Shown one piece after another: positions 8,263 through 15,098 of a stretch of 23,397 bases of DNA (its first letter is position 1; each line of letters begins with the position of its first letter). This DNA is from JBDKTH01 sp964558295 (lineage in GTDB: Bacteria; Planctomycetota; Planctomycetia; Pirellulales; Thermoguttaceae). Location: the NCBI GenBank assembly GCA_964558295.1, contig CAZLDQ010000083.1, positions 1 through 23,397 on the forward strand, read 5' to 3'. The notes under the pieces were generated by a model that did no database searches, was not told the origin of the DNA, and saw only the letters and a program-made list of their open reading frames with translations. A program made the translations under genes and the position numbers.

Positions 8263-8727
8263 ATGCGAACAAATCGTTGGTTGGCCACGGTTCTGGTGAT
8301 CAGTGGGGCGGTCCTGGTCAATACGCCGGCGTTCGGCGCTCAGACCGGCGGGGCTTGGAGCGGTGGTTGGGCCGCGTTCGGCGCTCCGGCCTGTGGAGCC
8401 CCAGGCTACGGCACCATGGCTCCTGGCTGCTGTGAACTGCGTCCCACCTGCTGTGATCATGTGTGGGACGGCTATTGTCAGAACAAAGGTTGCCACAAGA
8501 GGCATTGCGTCAGCCCCGCGGCTTGCAGTGTTCCGGCATGTGCTGGCTGCCAGTCTGGTATGATGTCGTCGTCCATGCCGGCGGTTCCCGCATCTATTCC
8601 CGCAGGCAGCGCTTTGGAGATGTTTCAGCAGGTTCCGCCAAGTGCGTCCGGCATCAATCCCCCATCATCCCAGCCGACGGTTGCCCCAGCGAAGCCGGTT
8701 GAGGCAGCTCCTACCGTTACGAAGTGA
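8263..8727 (+). CDS. Secreted Cys-rich protein of unknown function
   Basis: The 154-residue protein has a signal peptide (hydrophobic 8-20, probable cleavage after AFG at 25). The mature protein has a Gly/Ala-rich start, then eleven cysteines between about residues 46 and 99. These include two CC pairs (GCCEL and TCCDH), and the spacing suggests disulfide bonding or metal binding outside the cytoplasm. The last third is Pro/Ser/Ala-rich and looks disordered. I do not recognise a family. Small Cys-rich exported proteins of this style are common in planctomycetes and may belong to the cell envelope, which is an inference. The start is set by AGGAGG ending 7 bases before the ATG and by the signal peptide. 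An intrinsic terminator follows at 8856-8900. Confidence 0.8.
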   Translation: MRTNRWLATVLVISGAVLVNTPAFGAQTGGAWSGGWAAFGAPACGAPGYGTMAPGCCELRPTCCDHVWDGYCQNKGCHKRHCVSPAACSVPACAGCQSGMMSSSMPAVPASIPAGSALEMFQQVPPSASGINPPSSQPTVAPAKPVEAAPTVTK

Positions 8728-8827
8728 ATCGTGTGTGCTAGCAGATCTTTCTGACAAGAAGCGAAAATTCCTTTACAGTGTTCCGCTCGTTTCGGTCGAT
8801 AGTTCTAATACTCACCTGCCGGGAGGG

Positions 8828-8846
8828 CGGGACATACGATGTCCCG
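8828..8846 (+). other. Small perfect hairpin upstream of the terminator
   Basis: CGGGACAT and ATGTCCCG form an 8-bp stem with a 3-base loop. It sits in the 3' leader of the Cys-rich gene, 9 bases before the terminator stem. It may protect the mRNA end or help termination. Confidence 0.55.
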
Positions 8847-8855
8847 TTTCAGGAT

Positions 8856-8900
8856 AGAGATCATGGCAAGACGATGGATCGGCTTGCCATGATCTTTTTT
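8856..8900 (+). terminator. Intrinsic terminator of the Cys-rich protein gene
   Basis: A perfect 13-bp stem (AGATCATGGCAAG at 8858-8870 with its complement at 8883-8895), extendable by a wobble pair and an A-T pair, encloses a 12-base loop. It ends in a T6 run at 8895-8900. This is a classical rho-independent terminator about 130 bases after the stop. Confidence 0.9.
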
Positions 8901-8921
8901 CTTGCGCCACGTGGGGCCATG

Positions 8922-8956
8922 AAAAACCCCATCGATCGTCGTGGCAATCGATGGGG
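8922..8956 (-). terminator. Intrinsic terminator of the TPR protein gene
   Basis: Read on the minus strand, a perfect 10-bp stem (CCCCATCGAT with ATCGATGGGG) and 10-base loop are followed by T5 (plus-strand A run 8922-8926). It begins 36 bases after the stop of the minus-strand TPR gene. With the plus-strand terminator next to it, it separates two convergent genes. Confidence 0.9.
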
Positions 8957-8992
8957 CTAGGGCGTTTGCTTGCGGGATTCTCCGCAGGCTCG

Positions 8993-10354
8993 CTATTTCT
9001 TCGTGCTGTCGTTCGCACCAGATGCGGTCAGTTTCTTCAGCAAATCCTTGGCGTCCTGCCGCAAGCTGAAGGGGCCGGGCGACTTCAGGGCCTGTTCGAG
9101 CAATTGGCGAGCTTCGTCCTTACGGTCACGCGCGACTGAGACACAGGCGATGTAATAGGCGGTGTCGGCGCTCATCTGGCCGCCGGTGATGGCTTTGCGC
9201 AGGGCGCCTTCCGCTTCCTCCAACCGGCCCAGCTTGTAATAGACCCAACCGAGCGTGGAGAAGGCATCGGCTTGATTTGGGAACTGACGGGCATTCATCT
9301 CCGCGTATTCGAGGGCTTTTTTCTTGGCCGTATCGTCCTGCTCGGCCAGGGCCAACGCCATGTTGTTGCTCGCCGGGAAGTTGCTGGGCGATTTGTCGAG
9401 CACCTTTTGGAAGCATTCGGAGGCCTTCGGGTAGTCCTTCATGTACAAGGCGACGACGCCACGAAGGAAATGAGCGTCCAGCGAGGTGGCGTCCAATTGG
9501 ATCGCAGCGTCGGCCTGTTCCAGGGCCTGCTGGAACTGCTCGGTTTGTAGCGACCACTCCGCGGCCACCAGCCGGGTTTGCAGATCCTTGGGGGCCGCGG
9601 TCAGTGCGGCAATCATCCACTTCGTGGCGCCTTTTGTGTCGCCGTTGCGCTGGTAGAACTGGGCCAAGATGGCTTCGGGAGTCAAGAAGTTCTCGTTCGC
9701 CTCGCGGGCGACCTTGAGCTTCTCCAAGGCCTCGGTCGGCTTCTTCTGCTGGAAAAGCACCCAGGCCAATTGCTGTAAGGCTACGGTATTCTTGGCGTCG
9801 ATGCGGAGCAACTGTTCCCAATACTTCTGTGAAGTGGGCCAATCCTGCCGGTTCTGAGCGACGACCGCCAACCCCTGCAGTGCGCGGCGTTCGAGGATCT
9901 CCTTGCGCCGGCTGTCGCCTTGGAACTTGGCCACCAACTGCTGGGCCTTCTGGAACACCAGATCGGCTTCCGTCCAACGATATCCTTGCACGGCCAAGTC
10001 GCCAAGGATCACGTAAGCTTCCGGATCGTCGGGCATCTCGGTGACGGCCAGTTCGAGTTGGTTCCGCACGGCGGCCGCCTGTTTGGCCTGGGCCAACCAC
10101 TGGGCCAGCATCAGCCGCGGCGGGGGGAGGGAAGGCCGCTTCTTGAAGGCCGCCTCTAGCAACGCTTTGGCCCCTTCCAAGTCGCCACTGCGGAACCGGT
10201 TTGAGGCCTCTACGACTTCCTCCATCTGTTGATCCGCTGGAGGGTTAGCCTCTTTGAGGGTATCAATCGCCACCGGCTCGGCCGAGAGCGGTTGCGTCCC
10301 AAGTACCAGGCTCACGAGCCCAGCGATCAGAATGCTGCTGAACGCGTGTCGCAT
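8993..10354 (-). CDS. Exported tetratricopeptide-repeat protein
   Basis: The 453-residue protein has a signal peptide (hydrophobic 7-20, cleavage probable after PLSA at 25). Almost the whole mature part is a TPR superhelix: I see about ten helical pairs from residue 43 to 440. The best are at 112-145 (AYVILGDLAVQGYRWTEAD), 190-220, 292-325 (AHFLRGVVALYMKDYPKA) and 362-395 (DAFSTLGWVYYKLGRLEEAE). TPR arrays bind other proteins, so it is probably a periplasmic scaffold. No enzymatic domain is visible. The ATG at 10354 is set by AAGGAG 7-8 bases upstream and by the signal peptide. The frame stays open upstream but reads as Arg-rich noise. It has its own terminator at 8922-8956. Confidence 0.88.
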   Translation of the reverse strand: MRHAFSSILIAGLVSLVLGTQPLSAEPVAIDTLKEANPPADQQMEEVVEASNRFRSGDLEGAKALLEAAFKKRPSLPPPRLMLAQWLAQAKQAAAVRNQLELAVTEMPDDPEAYVILGDLAVQGYRWTEADLVFQKAQQLVAKFQGDSRRKEILERRALQGLAVVAQNRQDWPTSQKYWEQLLRIDAKNTVALQQLAWVLFQQKKPTEALEKLKVAREANENFLTPEAILAQFYQRNGDTKGATKWMIAALTAAPKDLQTRLVAAEWSLQTEQFQQALEQADAAIQLDATSLDAHFLRGVVALYMKDYPKASECFQKVLDKSPSNFPASNNMALALAEQDDTAKKKALEYAEMNARQFPNQADAFSTLGWVYYKLGRLEEAEGALRKAITGGQMSADTAYYIACVSVARDRKDEARQLLEQALKSPGPFSLRQDAKDLLKKLTASGANDSTKK

Positions 10355-10666
10355 TCGTCTACTCCTTGATGAGTGCACAGAGGATTTGTTTTCTAAGGGA
10401 GGTCTCGCGCGGCGAGGCCGCCGAGAGTTCAAGACTAGAGTACGTCGAAACCGGTCACCCCGCAAGGATGCCCCACGGTGGACGCCAGAGCCAGATGGTC
10501 AACAGGAGGCGGCCAGGATTGTCCAGAGTGGGCTCTTTTGAAGGCTACGCAAGCATTGGGGACAATCTTTTGGGGTTACTTGAAATGGCGGGTGGTCGCT
10601 AGTAGGATCACGGGGGTTTGCGGATTAGTGTTTTTCCACTTCACACTCTTCAAAGGAGGGCAGACG
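10355..10666. other. Divergent intergenic region
   Basis: This 312-base region separates the leftward TPR gene from the rightward small exported protein gene. A rightward promoter candidate is at 10580-10608, and ribosome-binding sites stand at both edges. I found no good promoter for the TPR gene and no RNA gene. Confidence 0.5.
10580..10608 (+). promoter_or_regulatory. Candidate promoter for the small exported protein gene
   Basis: TTGAAA (10580-10585, 5/6) and TAGGAT (10603-10608, 4/6) are exactly 17 bases apart. Transcription from about 10615 would give a leader of about 50 bases before the ATG at 10667. Confidence 0.42.
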
Positions 10667-11146
10667 ATGAGTCCTGCACGTTTTGGCCAATTAGTCAGTT
10701 GGGGGGTACTGCTAGTAGTAGTCTTCTTGGGGCCTCCGGCCATGGGGGAACCGGCGGCTTCTGAGAAGAAAACGGCGCTCGTGGTGGAAAAAGGAGCCAA
10801 GGCGACCGTTAACGTTGCCGTGGCGCCTGCTGCGAGCGAAAAGGAAGAGACGTCTCGACGGAAACGATCCAACCACCAGCTTCCCCCATACTATGCGGCG
10901 GTGGTGGACGAACAGCAGCGGGCGAAGATCTACCAGATTCAGGATGAATATGCCCCAAAGCTTTCGTTGCTGAAGGCTCAACTCGAAACGTTGACCGCCG
11001 AACGCAATGAGAAGGTGGCCGCCGTGTTGACCGAGGAGCAACGGGCGAAGGTCGAGACGCTGAAGGCTGAGGCGAAGCGTAAACGCGCGGCCAAGGGTAA
11101 TGGAGCGGTGGAAGCCCAAGCTACAAGCCGTGCGACCGCAAAGTAA
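10667..11146 (+). CDS. Small exported, charged helical protein
   Basis: The 159-residue protein has a signal peptide (hydrophobic 9-23, probable cleavage after AMG at 27). A linker rich in Ala/Lys/Glu follows, then a strongly helical, charged region (about 75-142). The segment VLTEEQRAKVETLKAEAKRKR (120-140) resembles the LTxxQ helices of Spy/CpxP-type periplasmic proteins, and an earlier DEQQRAKIYQIQDEY (81-95) repeats the pattern. A chaperone or envelope-stress role is a possible but unproven reading. I recall similar small proteins in planctomycetes without assigned function. The start is set by AAAGGAGGG 7 bases upstream. An intrinsic terminator follows at 11173-11213, so the gene is probably monocistronic. 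Confidence 0.8.
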   Translation: MSPARFGQLVSWGVLLVVVFLGPPAMGEPAASEKKTALVVEKGAKATVNVAVAPAASEKEETSRRKRSNHQLPPYYAAVVDEQQRAKIYQIQDEYAPKLSLLKAQLETLTAERNEKVAAVLTEEQRAKVETLKAEAKRKRAAKGNGAVEAQATSRATAK

Positions 11147-11172
11147 ACGTCCCGGCCACTTTCAAGCAACGA

Positions 11173-11213
11173 GGGCGACACGGTGGGTTGGGCCTCCGTG
11201 TTGCCCCTTTTTT
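11173..11213 (+). terminator. Intrinsic terminator after the small exported protein gene
   Basis: GGGCGACACGG (11173-11183) pairs with CCGTGTTGCCC (11196-11206) to give 11 bp with one G-U pair and a 12-base loop. A T6 run follows at 11208-11213. It lies 26 bases after the stop codon. Confidence 0.88.
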
Positions 11214-11251
11214 GAGATTGAGATCATGTGCCCTGGGGGGGGCCGCATCCG

Positions 11252-11470
11252 TCAGCGCAGCGAAACCATGCGGCTTCGGCCTTCATCTTCGATCCAGATC
11301 TTGTCTTCGCGGGCGAGCCAGCCGAGTGCTTGCATGACCGTGTCGCGGGGTTCACCAACAGTCTTGACCAGCTTGGCCAGACTCATCTTCCCTTGAGCGG
11401 ACAAGGCCTGCCAGACTGCCCCTGCTGTCTCCCCAATGTGCGTTACGTGTGGATTGGGGCCTATGGTCAC
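11252..11470 (-). CDS. Mini winged-helix protein, DUF2582-like
   Basis: The 72-residue protein is almost entirely one winged-helix fold. HIGETAGAVWQALSAQG is the first helix, MSLAKLVKTVGEPRDTVMQALGWLARED is the helix-turn-helix, and KIWIEDEGRSRMVSL is the wing. Length and pattern match the DUF2582 winged-helix family, whose molecular role is little known. I place the start at the GTG at 11470, because a perfect Shine-Dalgarno AGGAGG (11477-11482 complement) stands 6 bases upstream and the shortened protein equals the family length. A longer frame begins at 11563 but its first 31 residues look non-coding. It may bind DNA or act as a small protein-protein module. It converges with the terminator at 11173-11213. 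Confidence 0.82.
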   Translation of the reverse strand: MTIGPNPHVTHIGETAGAVWQALSAQGKMSLAKLVKTVGEPRDTVMQALGWLAREDKIWIEDEGRSRMVSLR

Positions 11471-11530
11471 AAACCACCTCCTCTGGGATCGTTTCCCTTC
11501 TGCCGGAGTAAAAGAAAACCAATACAATGA

Positions 11531-11536
11531 ATTATA
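11531..11536 (-). promoter_or_regulatory. Candidate -10 box for the winged-helix gene
   Basis: A consensus TATAAT reads on the minus strand 60 bases before the GTG start. No good -35 hexamer stands 16-18 bases upstream, so this would be a weak or activator-dependent promoter. Confidence 0.3.
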
Positions 11537-11652
11537 GGGCAGACTCTTGAGAAATCGTACCATGAACCGGCCGGAGGGGGCGACGAATTGGACCGCTGCG
11601 TTGGGTGGGAGGATTGAAAGGGGAGGGCTGACGATGTCGGACAGAAAGAAAT

Positions 11653-11941
11653 AAAGGGTTCGATTGGCTATGCGGGAAAAGCCGATCGAACCCTTTGACC
11701 GTGAAAAAGTGGTGTCCCGGAACGGGTTCTAGGTCGCCAACCAGGCGATACAGTACCTAAGATTCACGGTTTGCTTGCATCAGTTTTTTGGCTCAGCCAA
11801 GCCCAGGTGTGCGGGCACCTGAATCCTTCTGGGTCTTGGGCTCGGCTGACGTCTTATGGAAGAAGCAGATCTTGTGCCAAACTCAGTTACTGCGGAAAAC
11901 CAATTCCTAAGAATGATCCCAAGTGGTTTTTCAGTAACGAG
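11653..11941. ncRNA. Candidate structured RNA: run of nested and consecutive stem-loops
   Basis: Inside a gene-free stretch (11564-12024) I find four main pairings in a row. (a) 11653-11668 pairs with 11681-11696, 16 bp with one T-G pair and a 12-base loop. (b) ACCGTGAA (11698-11705) pairs with TTCACGGT (11763-11770) and encloses a CCCG-GAA-CGGG hairpin (11716-11726), TCGCC/GGCGA (11734-11738 with 11744-11748) and TAGG/CCTA. (c) 11793-11804 pairs with 11838-11849, 12 positions with one mismatch, and encloses CAGGTG/CACCTG. (d) 11882-11902 pairs with 11924-11941 through CTC, GTTACTG and AAAACCA with small bulges. The nesting in (b) is typical of an evolved RNA. The strand is unresolved: the T-G pair in (a) favours plus, while the T-rich tract left of (a) would fit a minus-strand terminator. 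It matches none of RNase P, tmRNA or SRP RNA by motif. Confidence 0.4.
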
Positions 11942-12024
11942 TTAGCAAAAATAGGCTCAAGTCGGTGAAGATTGCGGTCGCACGCCCGCCGGGTTGTAAA
12001 GCTTACAAACCTTGGGAAAAGCCT

Positions 12025-12471
12025 TCAGACACTCGAGGAACCCTTGAGGTTTTGAAGGAAGCTCGTCGTCATCGCCTGAAACACCCGCTCGATCCGCTCA
12101 TATTCGCGGTCTTCCGCCTGACAGAAGATCGCATACGTCGCTTGAGGGGTACTGAGGCAGCGAACCGTAGCCGTATTGGTCAGGTCGAGATAGTAGAAAT
12201 TGAGGTCATAACCTGCCAATTTTTGCCCCGCGATCGTCTCTTGGGTCTTCTCCGACTCCAGTTCATGGTACTCTTCTTCCATGGCCTTAACGGCTGCTTG
12301 GGCGAGTCGCTGGGGATCGGTTCCAAAGGGATGGATACTGAGGGACCAAAATGCCCCCCCAGGGCTGTATACGGTTACGGAGTTGTGGCCGGAGACCGCA
12401 TCGTCTTCATCGAGCGTCCAGTTTTCCGGATACTGGAACGCGACACCCAACTTGCTATACTCGCCTGGCAT
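12025..12471 (-). CDS. Small PsbP/DcrB-like (DUF1795-type) protein
   Basis: The 148-residue protein starts with EYSKLGVAFQYPENWTLDED (4-23), a pattern typical of PsbP/DcrB/DUF1795-fold proteins, in which a strand carrying P-x-x-W opens an alpha-beta-alpha sandwich. A second strand set (SVTVYSPGGAFWSLSIHP, 31-48), a helix (54-78) and the pattern YDLNFYYLDL...ATVRCLS...ATYAIFCQA fit the rest of the fold. There is no signal peptide, so unlike DcrB it appears cytoplasmic. The function is unknown. The ATG at 12471 is preceded by GGAAGGAGCAGGAGG, so a ribosome-binding site is assured although its best spacing is ambiguous. Transcripts probably run into the structured region downstream. Confidence 0.72.
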   Translation of the reverse strand: MPGEYSKLGVAFQYPENWTLDEDDAVSGHNSVTVYSPGGAFWSLSIHPFGTDPQRLAQAAVKAMEEEYHELESEKTQETIAGQKLAGYDLNFYYLDLTNTATVRCLSTPQATYAIFCQAEDREYERIERVFQAMTTSFLQNLKGSSSV

Positions 12472-12776
12472 ATCCTCCTGCTCCTTCCAAGTCCCCTTTG
12501 GAACATCGTAGCAAGAGCGACGAGAGGTGGGAACCCACTAGATCAACTTGGTTGGGAGCAGGGGATCGAATCTCAGGAACTGGGATAGTCGCTTTGAAGC
12601 GGTTCTGTTACGATCGTCACCCAGCTCACCTAAATGCCGTGGATTTCCAGCGGGTGGGACTCGTGATGGCCGATTTTCGGTGGTGGTAGCTCGTCTTGGG
12701 AGCGGATGGATCGACGGGTTCTGTTCCAGGCGCAAGGGGTTGCTGCCATTGGCTTCACGTTCACCAGGGAGTGGGG
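12472..12776. other. Divergent intergenic region
   Basis: This 305-base region lies between the leftward PsbP/DcrB-like gene and the rightward TPR lipoprotein gene. It contains the minus-strand promoter candidate at 12505-12533. I found no clear rightward promoter and no RNA gene. Confidence 0.45.
12505..12533 (-). promoter_or_regulatory. Candidate extended -10 promoter for the PsbP/DcrB-like gene
   Basis: On the minus strand TTCCCA (12528-12533 complement) and TACGAT (12505-12510 complement) are 17 bases apart. The -10 is preceded by TGC, giving the extended -10 pattern TGnTAnnAT. It lies 34 bases upstream of the ATG. Confidence 0.38.
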
Positions 12777-13679
12777 ATGCGAAGCGTTCTGTTGTCAACG
12801 CTCATGCTCGGGGGAATTCTGGCAGTTGCTTTGCCAGGTTGCCGTCTGACGGGCAGGGATGGGCCTGTTCCGCGGGCTTTGGCGGTCAGCCGGCAATTGT
12901 CGCAGCGTGGGGTGGCGGCGATCGAGCGGGGGGATTGGGACGAGGCGGAACGATTGTTGTCGCAAGCCGTTCGTGCTTGCCCGGCCGATGTTGATGCTCG
13001 CCGCCATTATGCCAGCGCGCTTTGGGAACGTGGGCTGCGGCAGAAAGCGATTGCCCAGTTGGAAGAGGCGAACCGCTTGGCCGGGGAAGACGCGGGGCTC
13101 TATGCGCTGATCGCCGAAATGCGTCTGGCGATGGGCGAAAGAGATGAGGCTTGGCGGAACGTTCAGCGGGGGATTGACCTGGATCCGAAGTTAGCCACGG
13201 CTTGGGCCGTGCGTGCACGCATCGCTTTGGAGAACGGGCAGACTGAGCAGGCCTTGGCCGACTACCACCGTGCGGCGGGATTGGCTCCCGACGATCAGCC
13301 AATCAAACTGGCCATTGCCGAACTCTATCGCCAATTGAATCAGCCGCAACGGGCCTTGGCGGTCTTGCACAGTCTGGCCGACAGCTATTCTCCCGGGGAA
13401 GAACCGGCCGAGGTTCTCCGGCTCCAGGGAGAGGCGTATTTGGCCTTGGGCCGGTACGACGATGCCGTGGAGAGCTTTGCGGCAGCATGCCGGCAAGGAG
13501 GCCCGACTGTTGAGACGCTCTACCGGTTGGCCGAGGCGCAGTGGTTGGCGGGCCGTCCTGCCGAGGCGGCGGCGGCCGCGCGGGAGGCCTTGGCCTTGGA
13601 GCCTGCGCATCAGCCCAGCCATCACCTGCTGGATCGCATGCGTCTGGCCCGTGAGCCCGAAGACCCCACAAGACGATGA
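12777..13679 (+). CDS. TPR-repeat lipoprotein
   Basis: The 300-residue protein has a lipoprotein signal with lipobox LPGC (Cys22), so it should be lipidated and held at a membrane outside the cytoplasm. From about residue 40 it consists of TPR units: RGVAAIERGDWDEAERLLSQAV (44-65), a unit at about 75-100, WAVRARIALENGQTEQALADYHRA (142-165), a unit at 175-200, LQGEAYLALGRYDDAVESFAAA (222-243) and a final unit ending near 285. It is probably a scaffold for an envelope complex. I chose the ATG at 12777 over an upstream frame because the lipoprotein signal begins there and GGGAG precedes it. The 87-residue gene lies 204 bp downstream on the same strand. Confidence 0.86.
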   Translation: MRSVLLSTLMLGGILAVALPGCRLTGRDGPVPRALAVSRQLSQRGVAAIERGDWDEAERLLSQAVRACPADVDARRHYASALWERGLRQKAIAQLEEANRLAGEDAGLYALIAEMRLAMGERDEAWRNVQRGIDLDPKLATAWAVRARIALENGQTEQALADYHRAAGLAPDDQPIKLAIAELYRQLNQPQRALAVLHSLADSYSPGEEPAEVLRLQGEAYLALGRYDDAVESFAAACRQGGPTVETLYRLAEAQWLAGRPAEAAAAAREALALEPAHQPSHHLLDRMRLAREPEDPTRR

Positions 13680-13814
13680 GGCGACGAATTCGATGCCGGC
13701 GTTATCGGCCGCAAGACCGGTTTTGCCGCTGGTAACGGTTAGGGTAGTTGTGGCGTTTGTTACGGGCCTTGTTTCTTTGCCCGAGGAGCGGATGGCCACC
13801 TCCGGCAGGCCCTG

Positions 13815-13830
13815 TTGTGAAAGATCACAA
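13815..13830. promoter_or_regulatory. Dyad TTGTGA-AAGA-TCACAA, possible operator
   Basis: Six-base perfect inverted arms with a 4-base spacer lie 53 bases upstream of the 87-residue gene. The half-site resembles TGTGA of Crp/Fnr-type sites, but the spacer is 4 instead of 6, so no regulator can be named. Confidence 0.35.
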
Positions 13831-13883
13831 GCTAAGATTGGTGGAGAAATTGCTTTTGCTGTTGTTGAGAAAAGGAAGACGCC

Positions 13884-14147
13884 ATGTCGCAAGGGCTGGG
13901 TACTCCGAACGAACCGTTTGTCGATCGTCGCAGTTATGACACGGCGTTGCCACCGCCTGCCGGGCGCGAACGCCGCCAGTTCACCAACAGTTATGAAGGG
14001 CTATCGCCCCAGGCGATCGAATTGGCCCAGGCGATCGACCAGTACAAGATGCGCCACCGTCGGCGGTTCATCACCTATGAAGAAATGCTCAGTGTGATTC
14101 AATCGCTGGGCTACCAGAAGGAACCGTTACACGCCGCCGCGGAGTAA
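13884..14147 (+). CDS. Small conserved-looking protein, 87 residues
   Basis: I do not recognise a characterised family. The C-terminal half, LSPQAIELAQAIDQYK then RRRFITYEEMLSVIQSLGY (about 41-78), looks strongly constrained: two amphipathic helices joined by a basic stretch. I recall similar sequences in other planctomycetes, but this is from memory. The N-terminal 40 residues are polar and probably flexible. There is no signal peptide or membrane segment. The ATG at 13884 follows AAGGAAG with 5-6 bases spacing. Its 3' end overlaps the 3' end of the convergent CNNM gene by 21 bases, which is unusual. Confidence 0.75.
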   Translation: MSQGLGTPNEPFVDRRSYDTALPPPAGRERRQFTNSYEGLSPQAIELAQAIDQYKMRHRRRFITYEEMLSVIQSLGYQKEPLHAAAE

Positions 14148-14153
14148 CGGTTC
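14121..14153. terminator. Bidirectional hairpin built from both stop regions
   Basis: GAACCGTTAC (14121-14130) and GTAACGGTTC (14144-14153) form a perfect 10-bp stem with a 13-base GC-rich loop. The arms contain the stop codon of the minus-strand CNNM gene (TTA at 14127-14129) and that of the plus-strand 87-residue gene (TAA at 14145-14147). Neither side has a real T-run, so termination would be weak or rho-assisted. Confidence 0.55.
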
Positions 14154-15098
14154 GTTCAACCGGTGAGCGGTCAGAAGTCCCACGGGCCGACCTGAGAGAT
14201 CGACCACTTGGGCAAGACTCTCTTTGGCACTATGCATCCGCATTAGGGCGTCGATGTAGGTGTCGCTCTGTGGAATCTCGAACAGACGCCGTACTGGTGC
14301 GATCCGATCTGCCGGATCCAAGGCCAGGTCGATTACGCGTACATAGCCGATCAGCTGAGGCTGCGGGCCAGGCTCTTCAATGGGCACGGCGGGCAGACGC
14401 AGACGTTCAGCCAGTTGAAGGACTTCTGCTTTCGTCATGGTGGTGCGCGCACGTGGAATCTCGTGGAGGGGGATGACAAACCGACTGATCGGTTGTTTGG
14501 CCATGGCGAAAATCCCCCGGGCCAATTGACGCTGGGACGGATGCAATACGCCGGCCTCGTGTCCTTCGTCCAACAAGTGCCGCAATTCTCGACGTGCGAT
14601 TGCCAATTGGACTTTTTCGGGCATATCGCGGGCGAACAGGGAGAGGAGGAAGTTCAATCCCCAAAGGAGCATGCTGATCGGCAGGAAAAGGACGGTGCAG
14701 AGGAGGAACAGCGGGCCTCCCCTCCTTAGTAGCCGGTTGGGCGAATGGAGATAGAGATTCTTGGGCAGCAACTCCCCATAGATGAACAGAATCGGTGTGA
14801 TTGCCAACGGGGCGATCAGTTCGGCGAAGCCTCCTTCCGAGCCGGTCAGGGCTTGGGTGCCGAGGACGGTTGCCAAGGAGACGAGGTAGTTGGCCAGGTT
14901 GTTGCCGACCAGGGCGGTGGCGATAAACAGCGTCGGTTGGTTGGTGAGCAGCACCAAACCACGAGAAATCCAGTCTCCCTCCAAGGCATCCAGGACCAGG
15001 CGGATACGCGTGGCACGGTAGAATCCGGTTTCTGATCCGGAGAAGAAACTGCTGAAGAAGATCCCGATCAGGCCCAGGAGCAGGGCGATCCAGATCAT
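14127..15098 (-). CDS. CNNM/CBS-domain membrane protein (short paralogue)
   Basis: The 323-residue protein belongs to the CNNM (DUF21)/CorC-like family, members of which take part in Mg2+ or other divalent-cation transport. It has a first membrane helix (1-17), the family signature FFSGSET (18-24), further helices at about 55-80, 92-108 and 128-152, and IYGELLPKN (106-114), which matches the conserved GE-x-x-PK motif. A cytoplasmic Bateman module follows (two CBS-like repeats, about 205-262 and 270-315). The C-terminal CorC/HlyC domain of its neighbour is missing. Its ATG overlaps the stop of the upstream CNNM gene as ATGA, so translation is probably coupled. The two CNNM proteins may form a heteromer, which is an inference. 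Confidence 0.9.
   Translation of the reverse strand: MIWIALLLGLIGIFFSSFFSGSETGFYRATRIRLVLDALEGDWISRGLVLLTNQPTLFIATALVGNNLANYLVSLATVLGTQALTGSEGGFAELIAPLAITPILFIYGELLPKNLYLHSPNRLLRRGGPLFLLCTVLFLPISMLLWGLNFLLSLFARDMPEKVQLAIARRELRHLLDEGHEAGVLHPSQRQLARGIFAMAKQPISRFVIPLHEIPRARTTMTKAEVLQLAERLRLPAVPIEEPGPQPQLIGYVRVIDLALDPADRIAPVRRLFEIPQSDTYIDALMRMHSAKESLAQVVDLSGRPVGLLTAHRLNEPLLRGGV

Noticed and set aside
7890..8321. 143-residue minus-strand open frame behind msrB
   Set aside because: It covers the ribosome-binding site and signal peptide of the Cys-rich gene, runs through the 9-bp repeat and shows no family features.
11471..11563. Longer N-terminus of the winged-helix protein
   Set aside because: A perfect Shine-Dalgarno sequence sits before the internal GTG, and the extra residues cover a TATAAT element.
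11715..11750. tRNA-like T-arm (GGTTCTAGG)
   Set aside because: No acceptor stem, D-arm or anticodon arm can be built around it.
11771..11968. 65-residue plus-strand open frame inside the structured region
   Set aside because: It has no ribosome-binding site and a random-looking composition, and it overlaps the stem-loops.
13815..13830. Assignment of the dyad as a Crp site
   Set aside because: The spacer is 4 instead of 6, so only a generic dyad is reported.
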